64,000 nucleotides of DNA. It comes from Vibrio sagamiensis NBRC 104589 (GTDB lineage: Bacteria > Pseudomonadota > Gammaproteobacteria > Enterobacterales > Vibrionaceae). Position numbers and translations under genes: made by a program. The DNA lies in the NCBI RefSeq assembly GCF_007990935.1, contig NZ_BJXJ01000001.1:223308-287307 (forward strand), read 5' to 3'. This document shows, piece by piece, positions 1 to 9,978 of this stretch (position 1 is its first letter; the number at the start of each line of letters is the position of its first letter). Below the pieces are notes generated by a model that had not been told where the DNA came from, made no database searches, and saw only the letters and a program-made list of their open reading frames with translations.

Positions 1-105
1 GAAGATCGTAAAGCGCAAGATGAGATCCAAAAACTGACAGACATTTCAGTTAAAAAGATTGATGAAGTTCTTGCTGCAAAAGAAAAAGAGTTGATGGAAG
101 TTTAA
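1..105 (+). CDS. frr: Ribosome recycling factor, C-terminal end (partial)
   Basis: The first 34 codons are open and end at a TAA at 103-105. The peptide contains [13 protein letters not shown] and ends in [10 protein letters not shown], which fits the C-terminal helix of ribosome recycling factor, the protein that splits post-termination ribosomes together with EF-G. The start lies left of the window. Position immediately before uppS, cdsA and dxr matches the usual gammaproteobacterial order (pyrH-frr-dxr/uppS region). A terminator-like hairpin follows within 25 bases, so frr probably ends its own transcript. Confidence 0.85.
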   Translation, partial: EDRKAQDEIQKLTDISVKKIDEVLAAKEKELMEV

Positions 106-128
106 TACTTCACCAACATCACTGTTGT

Positions 129-160
129 AAAACGCTGTACTTACAGTGCAGCGTTTTTTT
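129..160 (+). terminator. Intrinsic terminator after frr
   Basis: The arms AAAACGCTG and CAGCGTTTT are separated by a short loop and followed by a run of T. It sits between the frr stop and the uppS start. The longest open frame for uppS (from 146) would begin inside this hairpin, which is one reason to prefer the inner start at 200. Confidence 0.75.
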
Positions 161-199
161 GTGTTATTCTGTCCGATTGATGGAACTCGATTAACTCCT

Positions 200-955
200 A
201 TGCAAAATTCTCAAGTCTTCTCTGACTCTCTTCCTAAACACATAGCCATAATTATGGACGGTAATGGGCGCTGGGCAAAATCTAAAGGTAAGCCCCGTGT
301 ATTTGGCCATAAAAAAGGCGTCAATGCGGTTCGTAAAACCGTATCAACTGCGTCTAAACTTGGTATTAGAGCCATGACGTTATTTGCTTTTAGCAGTGAG
401 AACTGGCGTCGTCCTGAGGAAGAAGTCGGTCTACTTATGGAACTATTTATCACAGTTTTATCTAGTGAAGTAAAAAAGTTACATAAAAATAATCTACAGT
501 TGCGAGTGATTGGTGATATCAGCCGATTCAGTGGGCGACTTCAACGTAAAATTTCTGAAGCGGAAGCACTAACGGCAAATAATACTGGAATGGTGATTAA
601 TGTTGCTGCGAATTATGGTGGTAAGTGGGATATCATGCAGGCTACTAGGGCATTGGCTTCAAGAGTTCAAAGTGGTGAAATTAGCTCAGAAGATATTGAT
701 GAAGAGCTTATCACTCAGAATTTAACAATGGCAGATTTGCCAGAAGTTGATCTACTGATTCGCACCAGTGGTGAGTGCCGTATTAGCAACTTTATGCTGT
801 GGCAAATGGCATACGCTGAAATGTATTTCACTTCAGAATATTGGCCAGATTTTGATGAAGACAGCTTAGTTGAAGCTGTTACATGGTTTATCAACCGAGA
901 ACGCCGTTTTGGCTGTACAGGTGAGCAAGTTAAAGCATTTATGGCTGCTCAATAA
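200..955 (+). CDS. uppS: Undecaprenyl diphosphate synthase (cis-prenyltransferase)
   Basis: This enzyme adds eight isopentenyl units to farnesyl diphosphate to make the C55 lipid carrier for peptidoglycan, O-antigen and other glycans. The 251-residue product carries the family signature MDGNGRWA near residues 19-26 (catalytic Asp20), SSENWRRP, and the C-terminal [11 protein letters not shown] followed by LLWQ-like residues and WPDFDE. Length is close to the E. coli enzyme (253). The ATG at 200 is chosen because the frame upstream to 146 lies inside the frr terminator and adds residues without family similarity. No strong ribosome site is visible before 200. cdsA follows after 12 bases, so the two are probably co-transcribed. 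Confidence 0.95.
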   Translation: MQNSQVFSDSLPKHIAIIMDGNGRWAKSKGKPRVFGHKKGVNAVRKTVSTASKLGIRAMTLFAFSSENWRRPEEEVGLLMELFITVLSSEVKKLHKNNLQLRVIGDISRFSGRLQRKISEAEALTANNTGMVINVAANYGGKWDIMQATRALASRVQSGEISSEDIDEELITQNLTMADLPEVDLLIRTSGECRISNFMLWQMAYAEMYFTSEYWPDFDEDSLVEAVTWFINRERRFGCTGEQVKAFMAAQ

Positions 956-967
956 GGACCGTCTAGT

Positions 968-1810
968 TTGAAACAAAGAATAATTACAGCGCTAATTTTA
1001 GCGCCTTTAGTCATCTTAGGTATTTTTAAACTGCCTCTGATTGGTTTCATTGTCGCACTGACTGCAATTACGCTTTTAGGCTTTTGGGAATGGACTCAAT
1101 TTACGCAAAACAACTCCCGTCTGGTCGCGCTTGTACCGACGTTAGTCATAACCGGGTTGAGCTTTTTTGTTATCCCGTCAGATCCAGAGAGCCTAAATCA
1201 ATTTTCTACATCGCATTATGCAATTTTAGCAATTGGCTCCGTTTGGTGGGTAATTGTGAGTGGGTTGGTCATTATGTACCCTAAATCTACAGGCTGTTGG
1301 CAAAATAATAACGTATTGCGGCACGTATTTGGTTTTTTGACTTTGTTGCCTTTTTTATGGGCTGTTATTTTTCTTCGAGCGACAGATATCACATCAGATC
1401 CGTACCATGGTGCAAAACTTGTTTTATATGTTTGCTTTTTGGTATGGGCTGCAGATAGCGGTGCTTACTTTGCAGGTAAAAGCTTGGGTAAGCATAAGAT
1501 GGCACCCAAGGTTAGCCCAAATAAGACAATTGAAGGCTTAATTGGTGGTTTGCTCGCAGCACTTATCGTTGGTTACCTATTCGCAGACTGGTTCAATATC
1601 CATTTTAGTAGCACTATTAATATGGCAATCATTACTTCTGCTACGGTGGTTATTTCTGTGCTTGGTGACTTAGCTGAAAGTATGTTCAAGCGAGAGTCAG
1701 GTATTAAGGACAGTAGTAATATTATTCCAGGACACGGCGGAATTCTGGACCGAATTGATAGTCTAACTGCAGCATTCCCAGTATTTGCATTTCTTTATTA
1801 CGTAATTTAA
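968..1810 (+). CDS. cdsA: Phosphatidate cytidylyltransferase (CDP-diacylglycerol synthase)
   Basis: Makes CDP-diacylglycerol from phosphatidate and CTP at the inner membrane, the branch point for phospholipid synthesis. The 280-residue protein is highly hydrophobic with about eight membrane segments. It ends with the family signature: LGDLAESMFKRESGIKD followed by IIPGHGGILDRIDS (about residues 235-270). The start is TTG at 968; no ATG or GTG in frame fits better, and the length agrees with the family. It follows uppS by 12 bases and precedes dxr, from which a hairpin separates it. Confidence 0.93.
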   Translation: MKQRIITALILAPLVILGIFKLPLIGFIVALTAITLLGFWEWTQFTQNNSRLVALVPTLVITGLSFFVIPSDPESLNQFSTSHYAILAIGSVWWVIVSGLVIMYPKSTGCWQNNNVLRHVFGFLTLLPFLWAVIFLRATDITSDPYHGAKLVLYVCFLVWAADSGAYFAGKSLGKHKMAPKVSPNKTIEGLIGGLLAALIVGYLFADWFNIHFSSTINMAIITSATVVISVLGDLAESMFKRESGIKDSSNIIPGHGGILDRIDSLTAAFPVFAFLYYVI

Positions 1811-1814
1811 TTTG

Positions 1815-1841
1815 TCGGGAGTGAAGTACTGCTCCCGATTC
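1815..1841 (+). terminator. Hairpin between cdsA and dxr (possible attenuator)
   Basis: TCGGGAG (1815-1821) pairs with CTCCCGA (1832-1838) around a 10-base loop. Only TT-C-TT follows, so it is a weak terminator at best and may act as an attenuator or a processing or stability element within the operon. Confidence 0.45.
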
Positions 1842-1857
1842 TTCTCACGGTTTACAC

Positions 1858-3063
1858 ATGCAAAAATTAACGATTCTTGGTGCGACAGGGTCAATTGGTG
1901 CAAGCACACTTAAAGTGGTTGAACAAAATCCAGAACGCTTTTCTATTTTAGCTTTAGCGGCAAGTACCAATGTTGAAAAAATGGCAATACTTTGTCGCCA
2001 GTGGCAGCCTAAATATGCGGTAATGGCGGATAAAGATGCTGCATTGGCACTCAAAGCAGAGCTCACGACTTTATCGCCCACTACAGAAGTATTAGGTGGA
2101 GTCGAAGCGCTTTGCCATGTTGCTTCTTTAGAAGAAGTAGATAGTGTTATGGCGGCTATAGTCGGTGCCGCAGGATTACTCCCAACGATGGCTGCAGTTA
2201 AAGCAGGAAAGCGTATCTTGTTAGCTAACAAAGAAGCGCTTGTGATGTCCGGACAGCTATTTATTGATGCTATTGAAGAGAGTGGGGCAGAGCTTTTACC
2301 TGTTGATAGTGAGCATAATGCGATTTTCCAATGCTTACCCGAGCAGGCTCAGACCACACTTGGTCGTTGTAATTTAGATGATTACGGTATTTCTCATATC
2401 CTACTTACTGGCTCTGGTGGACCATTTAGATATACTGACATCAGTCAGTTGAGTAGTATGACACCCGCTCAAGCGGTTGCTCATCCTAACTGGTCCATGG
2501 GGCCAAAAATCTCGGTTGATTCTGCAACCATGATGAACAAAGGCTTGGAGTACATAGAAGCGAAATGGCTCTTTAATGCGACTCGTGAGCAATTGAAAGT
2601 GGTCATCCACCCTCAATCTGTGATTCACTCAATGGTGCAATATCGTGATGGTTCTGTACTGGCTCAAATGGGTGAGCAAGATATGGCAACGCCGATAGCA
2701 CTTGCGATGTCTTATCCTGAACGAATTTATGCGGGTGTTCAGCCTCTTGATTTTACCCAAATTGGACAGCTTACTTTTTTGCAACCGGACTTTGCACGTT
2801 ATCCATGTCTTCAGTTAGCTATGGATGCGTGCTATGAAGGCCAGCATGCTACTACTGCATTAAATGCAGCAAATGAAATTGCTGTAGACGCATTTCTTAA
2901 CCAGCGCATTGGCTTTACTGATATTGCACAGATCAATGAAGCGGTTTTGAACAAAATTACTGCAAGCCATAACACAAAGAAAACGAATAGCTTGGAAAGC
3001 TTAATAGAGCTGGATAGAATGTCCCGTCTGATTACTTTAGAATTTCTGCGAGAGCGTAAATAA
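1858..3063 (+). CDS. dxr: 1-deoxy-D-xylulose 5-phosphate reductoisomerase
   Basis: Catalyses the first committed step of the MEP isoprenoid pathway, converting DXP to MEP with NADPH. The 401-residue product starts with the nucleotide-binding [11 protein letters not shown]. It has [12 protein letters not shown] (about residues 120-131), the metal-site [11 protein letters not shown] (about 147-157), and the substrate loop [21 protein letters not shown] split across residues 211-231. Length matches E. coli Dxr (398). Its product feeds the precursor used by the neighbouring uppS. The stop codon overlaps the rseP start by one base (TAATG), indicating translational coupling. Confidence 0.97.
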   Translation: MQKLTILGATGSIGASTLKVVEQNPERFSILALAASTNVEKMAILCRQWQPKYAVMADKDAALALKAELTTLSPTTEVLGGVEALCHVASLEEVDSVMAAIVGAAGLLPTMAAVKAGKRILLANKEALVMSGQLFIDAIEESGAELLPVDSEHNAIFQCLPEQAQTTLGRCNLDDYGISHILLTGSGGPFRYTDISQLSSMTPAQAVAHPNWSMGPKISVDSATMMNKGLEYIEAKWLFNATREQLKVVIHPQSVIHSMVQYRDGSVLAQMGEQDMATPIALAMSYPERIYAGVQPLDFTQIGQLTFLQPDFARYPCLQLAMDACYEGQHATTALNAANEIAVDAFLNQRIGFTDIAQINEAVLNKITASHNTKKTNSLESLIELDRMSRLITLEFLRERK

Positions 3064-4421
3064 TGTCGAGTATTTTATGGAATTTAGCTTCTTTTATCGT
3101 TGCTCTTGGCATATTGGTTGCTGTACATGAATTTGGACACTTTTGGATTGCTCGTCGTTGTGGTGTGAAAGTTGAAAAATTTTCTATCGGCTTTGGAAAA
3201 TCTATTTGGAGTAAAATTGGTAAAGACGGAACGGAATATAGCCTATCTATGATCCCACTTGGGGGTTATGTGAAGATGGTTGATAGTCGAGTCGATGATG
3301 TGCCAGAAAACGAGCGCCATTTTGCCTTCGACCAAAAACCGCTTTGGAAGCGAACGGCTATCGTTGCTGCTGGTCCTATCTTTAATTTTTTGTTTGCTAT
3401 TTTTGCTTATTGGTTGGTTTTCCTGATAGGGGTTCCTGCAGTCAAGCCTGTAGTTGGTGAAGTAACACCAAACTCAATTGTTGCTCAGGCAGGAATTAAG
3501 TCTGGAATGGAACTAAAGTCAATCTCAGGTATCAAAACTCCAGATTGGGAATCGGTTAACATGGGTTTCGTGTCTCATATTGGTGATGACTCGATGACGA
3601 TGACTTTGTCTTCTAAAGACGAACTCGGTTCGGATGTGACTAAAACGCTCGATATTCGTGATTGGAAATTTGATCCAGAAACACAATCCACAATGCAGTC
3701 ATTAGGTTTTAAACCCTATACTCCTGAAGTCTACACTGAGTTAGCAAACGTGACTAAAGGTGGAGCAGGGGATAAAGCAGGACTTCAAGTAGGCGATAAG
3801 TTGCTAGAAATTGACGGTATTATGATTTCAAATTGGAATGATGTGGTTGAGGCAATCCGTTCTCACCCAATGACACCAATTGATTTGACAATCATGCGTC
3901 AAGGGAACCAACAAATTTTGCGCTTGGTTCCAGATAGCCGTGAACTTGCCGATAATCAGTTGATTGGCTTTTCTGGGATTGCGCCTAAAATTGCTTCATG
4001 GCCTGAGCAGTATCGCTTTGAATTGCAGTTTGGTGTATTTGAATCCATTGGTAAAGCCATTGACAAGACAGGCCAAGTCATAGGTTTGACTATCAGCATG
4101 TTGAAAAAACTGATTGTTGGTGATGTTGGTTTGAATAATCTGAGTGGACCAATATCGATTGCGAAAGGTGCTGGAGCAACCGCAGACTATGGCTTGGTCT
4201 ATTTTTTAGGTTTTCTGGCACTGATAAGTGTTAACTTAGGTATTATTAATCTCGTTCCTTTACCTATGCTAGATGGTGGGCACCTTCTATTTTTTGCAAT
4301 AGAAGCGATCATTCGACGTCCCGTTCCAGAAAAAGTTCAGGAAATGGGGTTTCGAGTTGGTGGTGCTATTATCTTCTCGCTCATGGCGTTAGCGCTATTT
4401 AATGATTTTACTCGTCTGTGA
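3063..4421 (+). CDS. rseP: Site-2 intramembrane zinc metalloprotease RseP
   Basis: RseP makes the second cut in the anti-sigma factor RseA after DegS, releasing sigma-E during envelope stress, and also clears remnant signal peptides. The 452-residue protein has the HEFGH zinc motif at residues 22-26 in its first membrane helix, two central PDZ-like regions (about 110-310), and a distal NLVPLPMLDGGH motif that supplies the third ligand. The start ATG overlaps the dxr stop by one base. It lies just upstream of bamA and skp, whose products report on outer-membrane assembly, the process sigma-E monitors. Confidence 0.96.
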   Translation: MSSILWNLASFIVALGILVAVHEFGHFWIARRCGVKVEKFSIGFGKSIWSKIGKDGTEYSLSMIPLGGYVKMVDSRVDDVPENERHFAFDQKPLWKRTAIVAAGPIFNFLFAIFAYWLVFLIGVPAVKPVVGEVTPNSIVAQAGIKSGMELKSISGIKTPDWESVNMGFVSHIGDDSMTMTLSSKDELGSDVTKTLDIRDWKFDPETQSTMQSLGFKPYTPEVYTELANVTKGGAGDKAGLQVGDKLLEIDGIMISNWNDVVEAIRSHPMTPIDLTIMRQGNQQILRLVPDSRELADNQLIGFSGIAPKIASWPEQYRFELQFGVFESIGKAIDKTGQVIGLTISMLKKLIVGDVGLNNLSGPISIAKGAGATADYGLVYFLGFLALISVNLGIINLVPLPMLDGGHLLFFAIEAIIRRPVPEKVQEMGFRVGGAIIFSLMALALFNDFTRL

Positions 4422-4466
4422 GATAGTTCAGAGACACAGTAGTAGCAAGGAATAATTAGAACAAGT

Positions 4467-6881
4467 ATGGCGATTAAGCGAATTTTGTTTGCCAGTTTAC
4501 TGGCAACCAGTGTATCGGCAAGTGGAGCAGAGAACTTTGTAGTTCAAGATATTGAAATTAATGGATTACAACGAGTGGCTCTTGGTGCTGCATTGTTAAA
4601 AATGCCCGTTCGTGTTGGCGACACTGTTGATCAAGGTGATGTAGCTGAAATTATTCGTGCTTTATACGCATCGGGTAATTTTGAAGATGTAAAAGTGTTG
4701 CGTGATGGTGATGTGTTAGTTGTTCAAGTTAAAGAGCGCCCAACCATTGCTAGCGTATCGTTTTCAGGCAACAAAGCGATTAAAGATGAGCAGTTGGAAG
4801 AGAATCTAAAAGCTTCTGGTATTCGTGAAGGTGAGGCTTTGGACCGTACGGCACTTAGCAACATCGAAAAAGGTTTAGAAGACTTTTATTACAGCGTGGG
4901 TAAATATAATGCGACAGTAAAAGCAGTTGTAACACCTTTACCACGAAATCGCTCAGATCTAAAGTTTGTCTTTACCGAAGGGGTATCTGCCAAAATTCAG
5001 CAGATTAACTTTATTGGTAACGAGGCCTTCAACGATGACCAGTTGCTCTCACGTTTTAACTTAAACGTAGATGTGCCATGGTGGAACTTCTTAGCAGATG
5101 AAAAGTATCAGAAGCAAGTTCTCGCAGGTGATATTGAAGCACTAAGATCATACTACCTTGATCGCGGTTATTTGAAATTTAATGTCAACTCTACTCAAGT
5201 CGCCATTTCTCCGGATAAAAAAGGTGTTTATATAACACTTGGTTTAGATGAAGGTGATGTCTATACGGTGAAAGAGGTTAAATTTCGTGGCGACTTAAAT
5301 GGTCAAGCTGATGCATTTGAGGATATGGTGCCATTTGTAGCCAATGATGTATACAACGGCTCACAAGTGACTGCATTAGAAGAAGGCATCAAACGTGTCC
5401 TTGGTGAGTCAGGTTATGCTTATCCACAAGTCAATACTATTCCAGAATTTAATGATGACGAAAAACAAGTATCACTGCTTGTTAATGTCGATCCTGGTAA
5501 CCGTATTTATGTTCGTGATATCCGTTTTACAGGTAATAATGCCACTAAAGATGAAGTATTACGTCGTGAAATGCGCCAAATGGAAGGCAGTTGGTTAAAC
5601 TCTAAATCTATTGAAATGGGCAAAACCCGTCTCAACCGTTTGGGTTACTTCGAAAGCGTTGAAGTGGAGACCGTTCGTGTACCAGGTACCGATGACCAAG
5701 TAGACCTTGTTTATGTTGTTAAAGAAGCGAACTCCGGCAGTGTAAATTTTGCTGTTGGTTATGGTACTGAGTCTGGCGTCAGTTTCCAAGTAGGCCTTCA
5801 ACAAGATAACTTTGCAGGGACTGGTAACCGAGTTGGCATTAATGCCATGATGAACGATTACCAGAAAAACTTGAGCCTAGATTATCGAAATCCTTATTTC
5901 ACTTTGGATGGTGTGAGCTTAGGTGGCAAAATATTCTATGATAAATTTGAAGCTTCAGAAGCTGGTATTGTTGATTACACTAACGAGAGCTACGGTACTA
6001 ATTTGACATGGGGATTTCCTGTTAATGAGTTAAACCGCCTTGAGTTTGGTGTTGGCTATACACATAACAAGATCGGTAACTTATCTCCTTACATGCAGAT
6101 AGAAAAGTTTCTTGAAGCTTATGAAGATAAGCGAGATTCAGATGGTTCGTTGAACGTCAATGACTTTGATATCAACCTTTCTTGGACGCGCAACAACTTA
6201 AACCGTGGATATTTCCCTACTGCAGGTAACCTTCAGAATGCATCATATAAAATGACGGTTCCTGGCTCTGATGTACAATACTTCAAAATGCAATATGATG
6301 TACGTCAGTATATACCTCTTACGGAAAAACATGAGTTTACCCTCTTGTTACGTGGTCGATTAGGGTATGGCAATGGTTATGGTGAAACCGACGGACACGA
6401 TAATCTATTCCCATTCTATGAAAACTTCTATGCTGGTGGCTTTACTACATTGAGAGGCTTTGGCTCTAACTCTGCTGGCCCTAAAGCGGTTTATCGTAAT
6501 AACGTTAATAGTAATAATGGTACATTTAGTGCTACGGATGATTCTGTTGGTGGTAATGCCATGGCACTGGCAAGTATGGAACTGATTGTACCGCTTCCAT
6601 TCGTGTCTGAAGAAACACGCAGTCAACTTCGTACCAGTGTATTCTACGATATGGCAAGTGTTTGGGATACTGAGTTTGACTACAGCAGCTCAGGCGCTGA
6701 ATTTGGTAAACAGTATTACTACGATTACTCAGATCCAACCAATTACCGCTCATCTTATGGTGTAGCGTTACAATGGATGTCTCCAATGGGGCCACTAGTT
6801 TTCTCACTAGCGAAACCGATTAAGAAATATGATGGTGATGATGAAGAGTTCTTCTCATTTACTATTGGTAGAACCTTCTAA
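4467..6881 (+). CDS. bamA: Outer-membrane protein assembly factor BamA
   Basis: Core Omp85 subunit of the BAM complex that inserts beta-barrel proteins into the outer membrane. The 804-residue precursor has a signal peptide cleaved near SASGA/ENF. Five POTRA domains follow to about residue 420, then a 16-strand barrel ending in the typical terminal aromatic residue (FTIGRTF). The Omp85 loop-6 motif appears as [17 protein letters not shown]. Length is close to E. coli BamA (810). The gene is followed by skp after 13 bases; the lipoprotein partner bamC is encoded elsewhere in this window. Confidence 0.97.
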   Translation: MAIKRILFASLLATSVSASGAENFVVQDIEINGLQRVALGAALLKMPVRVGDTVDQGDVAEIIRALYASGNFEDVKVLRDGDVLVVQVKERPTIASVSFSGNKAIKDEQLEENLKASGIREGEALDRTALSNIEKGLEDFYYSVGKYNATVKAVVTPLPRNRSDLKFVFTEGVSAKIQQINFIGNEAFNDDQLLSRFNLNVDVPWWNFLADEKYQKQVLAGDIEALRSYYLDRGYLKFNVNSTQVAISPDKKGVYITLGLDEGDVYTVKEVKFRGDLNGQADAFEDMVPFVANDVYNGSQVTALEEGIKRVLGESGYAYPQVNTIPEFNDDEKQVSLLVNVDPGNRIYVRDIRFTGNNATKDEVLRREMRQMEGSWLNSKSIEMGKTRLNRLGYFESVEVETVRVPGTDDQVDLVYVVKEANSGSVNFAVGYGTESGVSFQVGLQQDNFAGTGNRVGINAMMNDYQKNLSLDYRNPYFTLDGVSLGGKIFYDKFEASEAGIVDYTNESYGTNLTWGFPVNELNRLEFGVGYTHNKIGNLSPYMQIEKFLEAYEDKRDSDGSLNVNDFDINLSWTRNNLNRGYFPTAGNLQNASYKMTVPGSDVQYFKMQYDVRQYIPLTEKHEFTLLLRGRLGYGNGYGETDGHDNLFPFYENFYAGGFTTLRGFGSNSAGPKAVYRNNVNSNNGTFSATDDSVGGNAMALASMELIVPLPFVSEETRSQLRTSVFYDMASVWDTEFDYSSSGAEFGKQYYYDYSDPTNYRSSYGVALQWMSPMGPLVFSLAKPIKKYDGDDEEFFSFTIGRTF

Positions 6882-6894
6882 AAGGAAAAATATT

Positions 6895-7404
6895 TTGAAT
6901 AAAATGATTAAAGCAGCAGGCCTTAGCCTTGTTATACTTAGTTCGTCAATGATTGCTCATGCAGCAGAAGCTGCGCAGAAAATTGGTTATGTAAACACTG
7001 CTCAAGTTTTCCAAGCGCTTCCTCAACGAGAAGCAGTTGTGCAAAAAATGCAAAAAGACTTTAAGAGCAAAGCTGATGAGTTGAAAGCAATTAAGAAAAA
7101 AGCAAAAACAAAAATTGAGAAGCTGCAACGAGATGGTGAGCTGTTAGGCCAAGAAGAAATCGAAAAGCTTCGCATTGATATTGCAAAATTAGATAGTGAA
7201 TATAAAGTAAAAGCACAGGCTTTAGAGCAAGCAAGTGCCCGTCGTGAGGCAGAAGAAAAAGCAAAGCTATTTAAAACTATTCAACAAGCTGTTGACAAAG
7301 TAGCTAAGAAGAAAGGATATGATCTAGTTATTGATACTTCATCTCTTCAATACGCAAGTCCTGAGTACAATATTTCAGAAGATGTCATTAAAGCACTAAA
7401 ATAA
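6895..7404 (+). CDS. skp: Periplasmic chaperone Skp/OmpH
   Basis: Trimeric jellyfish-like chaperone that holds unfolded outer-membrane proteins in the periplasm and hands them to BAM. The product has a signal peptide ending near AHA/AEAA, a conserved core beginning [17 protein letters not shown], and a long Lys/Glu-rich coiled-coil region (about residues 45-135). The chosen start is TTG at 6895, seven bases after an AAGGA site at 6882-6886, giving 169 residues. The ATG at 6904 lies about 16 bases from that site, and frames extending upstream to 6829 overlap bamA and lack family similarity. Position between bamA and lpxD is the standard order. Confidence 0.92.
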   Translation: MNKMIKAAGLSLVILSSSMIAHAAEAAQKIGYVNTAQVFQALPQREAVVQKMQKDFKSKADELKAIKKKAKTKIEKLQRDGELLGQEEIEKLRIDIAKLDSEYKVKAQALEQASARREAEEKAKLFKTIQQAVDKVAKKKGYDLVIDTSSLQYASPEYNISEDVIKALK

Positions 7405-7409
7405 AACTT

Positions 7410-8441
7410 ATGAAGACATTTACATTAGCCGAATTGGCCAAAATTACTGGTGGTGAACTGTTTGGGGATGACTCTGTCGTTGTCAGTCGTGTTGCCCCTA
7501 TGGATAAAGCTCAAGAAGGTGATGTAACCTTTTTGTCCAATCCCAAATATGCAAAACACCTTGCTGATTGTCAAGCAACAGTAGTCATGGTTAAAGCTGA
7601 CCATAAAGATCAATGTGTTGGTCATGCGCTCGTTGTCGCTGACCCGTATGTTGCTTTTGCTCGTGTTGTACAAGCAATGGATACAACCCCAAAACCAGCG
7701 GATGATATCGCTGCTAGTGCGGTTATCGCAGCTGACGTTAAGATGGGTACTAATGTAACCATTGGTGCTAATGCCGTGATTGAAACAGGTGTAGAGCTTG
7801 GCGATAACGTTAGTATTGGTGCTGGTTGTTTTATTGGTAAGAACACCAAGGTTGGTAATAATACAAAGTTGTGGGCTAATGTGACTGTCTATCATGAAGT
7901 GTCAATGGGTGATGATTGTCTCGTGCAATCTGGTACTGTCATTGGCTCTGATGGTTTCGGTTATGCTAACGATCACGGTGAATGGATTAAAATTCCTCAG
8001 CTTGGTTCGGTGCGGATTGGCAATCGTGTAGAAATCGGTGCGTGTACTACGATCGACCGTGGAGCGCTAGAAGATACGATAATCGAAGACAACGTGATCC
8101 TTGATAATCAACTTCAAATCGCTCATAACGTTCAGATCGGATATGGTACGGTAATGCCCGGTGGTACAATTGTCGCTGGCAGTACAAAAATTGGTAAGTA
8201 CTGTCAAATCGGCGGCGCGTCGGTTCTTAACGGTCATATTTCAATTGCAGATGGTGTTGCGATTACTGGAATGGGCATGGTAATGCGAAGCATTGAAGAA
8301 AAGGGCTTGTATTCATCAGGTATCCCTTTGCAGACCAATCGTGAGTGGCGTAAGACCGCTACCCGTGTTCATCGAATTGATGAGATGAATAAGCGGCTGA
8401 AAGCGGTTGAAAAACGGTTAGAACCGAAAGAAGAATCATAA
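7410..8441 (+). CDS. lpxD: UDP-3-O-(3-hydroxyacyl)glucosamine N-acyltransferase
   Basis: Third step of lipid A synthesis: transfers 3-hydroxyacyl from acyl carrier protein to the 2-amino group of UDP-3-O-acylglucosamine. The 343-residue product has an N-terminal uridine-binding domain (1-100), a left-handed beta helix of hexapeptide repeats (about 105-310) with catalytic His239 in QIAHNV, and a C-terminal helix. Length matches E. coli LpxD (341). It begins five bases after skp, and a strong terminator follows, so the frr-distal operon probably ends here and fabZ starts a new unit. Confidence 0.96.
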   Translation: MKTFTLAELAKITGGELFGDDSVVVSRVAPMDKAQEGDVTFLSNPKYAKHLADCQATVVMVKADHKDQCVGHALVVADPYVAFARVVQAMDTTPKPADDIAASAVIAADVKMGTNVTIGANAVIETGVELGDNVSIGAGCFIGKNTKVGNNTKLWANVTVYHEVSMGDDCLVQSGTVIGSDGFGYANDHGEWIKIPQLGSVRIGNRVEIGACTTIDRGALEDTIIEDNVILDNQLQIAHNVQIGYGTVMPGGTIVAGSTKIGKYCQIGGASVLNGHISIADGVAITGMGMVMRSIEEKGLYSSGIPLQTNREWRKTATRVHRIDEMNKRLKAVEKRLEPKEES

Positions 8442-8450
8442 ATTCTGAAC

Positions 8451-8480
8451 AAAGACTCGCGTAATGCGGGTCTTTTTCTT
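8451..8480 (+). terminator. Intrinsic terminator after lpxD
   Basis: AAAGACTCGC (8451-8460) pairs with GCGGGTCTTT (8466-8475), ten pairs with one G-U, around a five-base GTAAT loop and followed by T-rich sequence. It is ten bases after the lpxD stop. Confidence 0.9.
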
Positions 8481-8493
8481 CTATAATAATGTG

Positions 8494-8573
8494 CTAAAAG
8501 TAGAATTATCACCAAGCGGCTAGACAATATGCCTATTTTGATAGGTATAATCTACTTTTTTAGGCCGTCTTGG
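8494..8573 (+). promoter_or_regulatory. lpxD-fabZ intergenic element: interleaved inverted repeats and candidate promoter
   Basis: Two pairs of complementary arms interleave. CTAAAAGTAG... (8494-8513) is complementary, with gaps, to 8544-8563. CCAAGCGGCTA (8512-8522) is complementary, with gaps, to TAGGCCGTCTTGG (8561-8573). A small hairpin, TGCCTAT/ATAGGTA with a four-base loop, lies between them. The order arm1-arm2-arm1'-arm2' allows a pseudoknot or two mutually exclusive hairpins in RNA. A TATAAT at 8546-8551 with TAGACA 19 bases upstream (8521-8526) could be the fabZ promoter, in which case the element acts as DNA. Which applies cannot be decided from sequence. Confidence 0.45.
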
Positions 8574-8602
8574 TTTATAAGAATTGATATAGGAAAACGA
8601 CT

Positions 8603-9055
8603 TTGACTACTGAAAAGAACACGATGAATATTTCTGAAATCCAAGAACTATTGCCTCATCGCTACCCATTCTTGTTGATTGACCGTGTGATTGATTTTCA
8701 AAAAGAGCAATACCTTCATGCGATCAAAAATGTATCAGTTAACGAACCTCAGTTCACCGGTCATTTTCCACAACTTCCTGTTTTCCCAGGTGTTTTGATT
8801 CTCGAAGCAATGGCGCAGGCAACAGGCTTATTGGCATTTAAATCTTTTGGTGCTCCAAAAGAAAATGAGTTGTACTATTTTGCAAGTGTTGATGGTGCTA
8901 AGTTCCGCAAACCGGTAGTACCCGGTGATCAAATGATCATCGAAGTCGAGTTTTTGAAAGAGCGCCGCGGCATTGCTGCATTTAAAGGTGTAGCAAAAGT
9001 TGATGGCGAAGTGGTATGTTCAGCTGAGTTGAAGTGTGCTCGTCGAGAGTTTTAA
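8603..9055 (+). CDS. fabZ: 3-hydroxyacyl-ACP dehydratase FabZ
   Basis: Hot-dog-fold dehydratase that converts 3-hydroxyacyl-ACP to trans-2-enoyl-ACP in fatty acid elongation. It competes with LpxA for 3-hydroxyacyl-ACP, so its expression balances phospholipid against lipid A. The catalytic pair His54 (GHFP) and Glu68 (ILEAMAQ) sits at exactly the E. coli positions if translation starts at the TTG at 8603. An AGGAAA site at 8591-8596 supports that start, and E. coli fabZ is likewise read from a TTG. An alternative ATG at 8624 would remove seven residues. The 150-residue product is one base from lpxA. Confidence 0.95.
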   Translation: MTTEKNTMNISEIQELLPHRYPFLLIDRVIDFQKEQYLHAIKNVSVNEPQFTGHFPQLPVFPGVLILEAMAQATGLLAFKSFGAPKENELYYFASVDGAKFRKPVVPGDQMIIEVEFLKERRGIAAFKGVAKVDGEVVCSAELKCARREF

Positions 9056-9056
9056 T

Positions 9057-9845
9057 ATGATACATGAAACCGCTAAAATCCACCCGGCAGCGGTGGTAGA
9101 GGAAGGGGCAAAGATCGGTGCGAATGTTACCGTTGGCCCTTTTACTTACATTACTTCTACGGTGGAAATCGGTCAAGGCACTGAGGTTATGTCTCATGTT
9201 GTGATTAAAGGCCATACGACTATCGGCCAAGATAATCGCATTTTTCCTCATGCTGTGATTGGTGAAGAGAACCAAGATAAAAAATACGGTGGTGAAGAAA
9301 CCACCGTTGTTATTGGTGATCGAAACGTTATCCGTGAAGCTGTGCAAATTCACCGAGGAACCGTACAAGATAAAGCGACGACAGTTATTGGTAACGATAA
9401 CTTATTGTGTGTGAATGCTCACGTAGCGCACGATGTTGTCGTTGGCAATCATACTCATATTGGCAATAACGCTATTCTCGGCGGTCATGTAATGGTGGAC
9501 GACTATGCAGGCGTGATGGCTTTATCAGCAATACATCCATTTTGCACTGTCGGGGCTTATGCATACATCGGCGGCTGTTCCGCTGTTGTGCAAGATGTAC
9601 CAGCCTATGTGCTAGCACAAGGTAATCACGCTTCTCCGTTTGGTTTGAATTTGGTCGGTTTGAAACGCAATGGGTTTGAGAAGCCTGAAATCCGTGCGTT
9701 GCAAAAAGCCTACAAAGAAATTTACCGCTCCGGTAAAACGCTTGAAGAAGTAAAACCTATTCTTGCTGAGATGGCTCAAGAGTGGCCTGCTGTGAAGCGT
9801 TTGTCAGATATTCTGGAAACCACTGAACGTGGTATCGTACGTTAA
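9057..9845 (+). CDS. lpxA: UDP-N-acetylglucosamine acyltransferase
   Basis: First step of lipid A synthesis, transferring 3-hydroxyacyl from ACP to the 3-OH of UDP-GlcNAc. The 262-residue product (same length as E. coli) is a left-handed beta helix from hexapeptide repeats followed by a C-terminal helical domain. Catalytic His125 lies in NAHVAHD. The ATG at 9057 follows the fabZ stop by one base; the longer frame from 9036 overlaps fabZ and adds non-family residues. It is probably translated in concert with fabZ and is followed by a terminator. Confidence 0.96.
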   Translation: MIHETAKIHPAAVVEEGAKIGANVTVGPFTYITSTVEIGQGTEVMSHVVIKGHTTIGQDNRIFPHAVIGEENQDKKYGGEETTVVIGDRNVIREAVQIHRGTVQDKATTVIGNDNLLCVNAHVAHDVVVGNHTHIGNNAILGGHVMVDDYAGVMALSAIHPFCTVGAYAYIGGCSAVVQDVPAYVLAQGNHASPFGLNLVGLKRNGFEKPEIRALQKAYKEIYRSGKTLEEVKPILAEMAQEWPAVKRLSDILETTERGIVR

Positions 9846-9871
9846 ACAACGTTACAGAGTTTAAATAAAAG

Positions 9872-9905
9872 AAAGATCGCGCCTTAATTTGGCCGCGGTC
9901 TTTTT
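9872..9905 (+). terminator. Intrinsic terminator after lpxA
   Basis: AAAGATCGCG pairs with CGCGGTCTTT, extended by CC/GG with one bulge around a TTAATTT loop, and is followed by five T. It separates lpxA from lpxB, which in E. coli are contiguous. Confidence 0.85.
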
Positions 9906-9916
9906 GTGTTTTATGG

Positions 9917-9953
9917 ATATGCTCAAGTAACCTCAAGATGCTGTGTTTAGCGG
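9917..9953. repeat. Partial copy (left half) of the palindromic intergenic repeat
   Basis: The stretch contains CTCAAGTAACCTCAAGATG followed by CTGTGTTTAGCG. It resembles the left half of the longest copy at 60711-60792 and has no visible right half. See the other repeat entries at 38724, 40256, 44858, 49397, 51666, 60711 and 61361. Confidence 0.6.
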
Positions 9954-9978
9954 GATGACCTTAGCCTTTAAGCGTGGC

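Noticed and set aside
146..199. Longer uppS start at 146
   Set aside because: It would begin inside the frr terminator and adds residues unlike the family; the ATG at 200 fits E. coli UppS.
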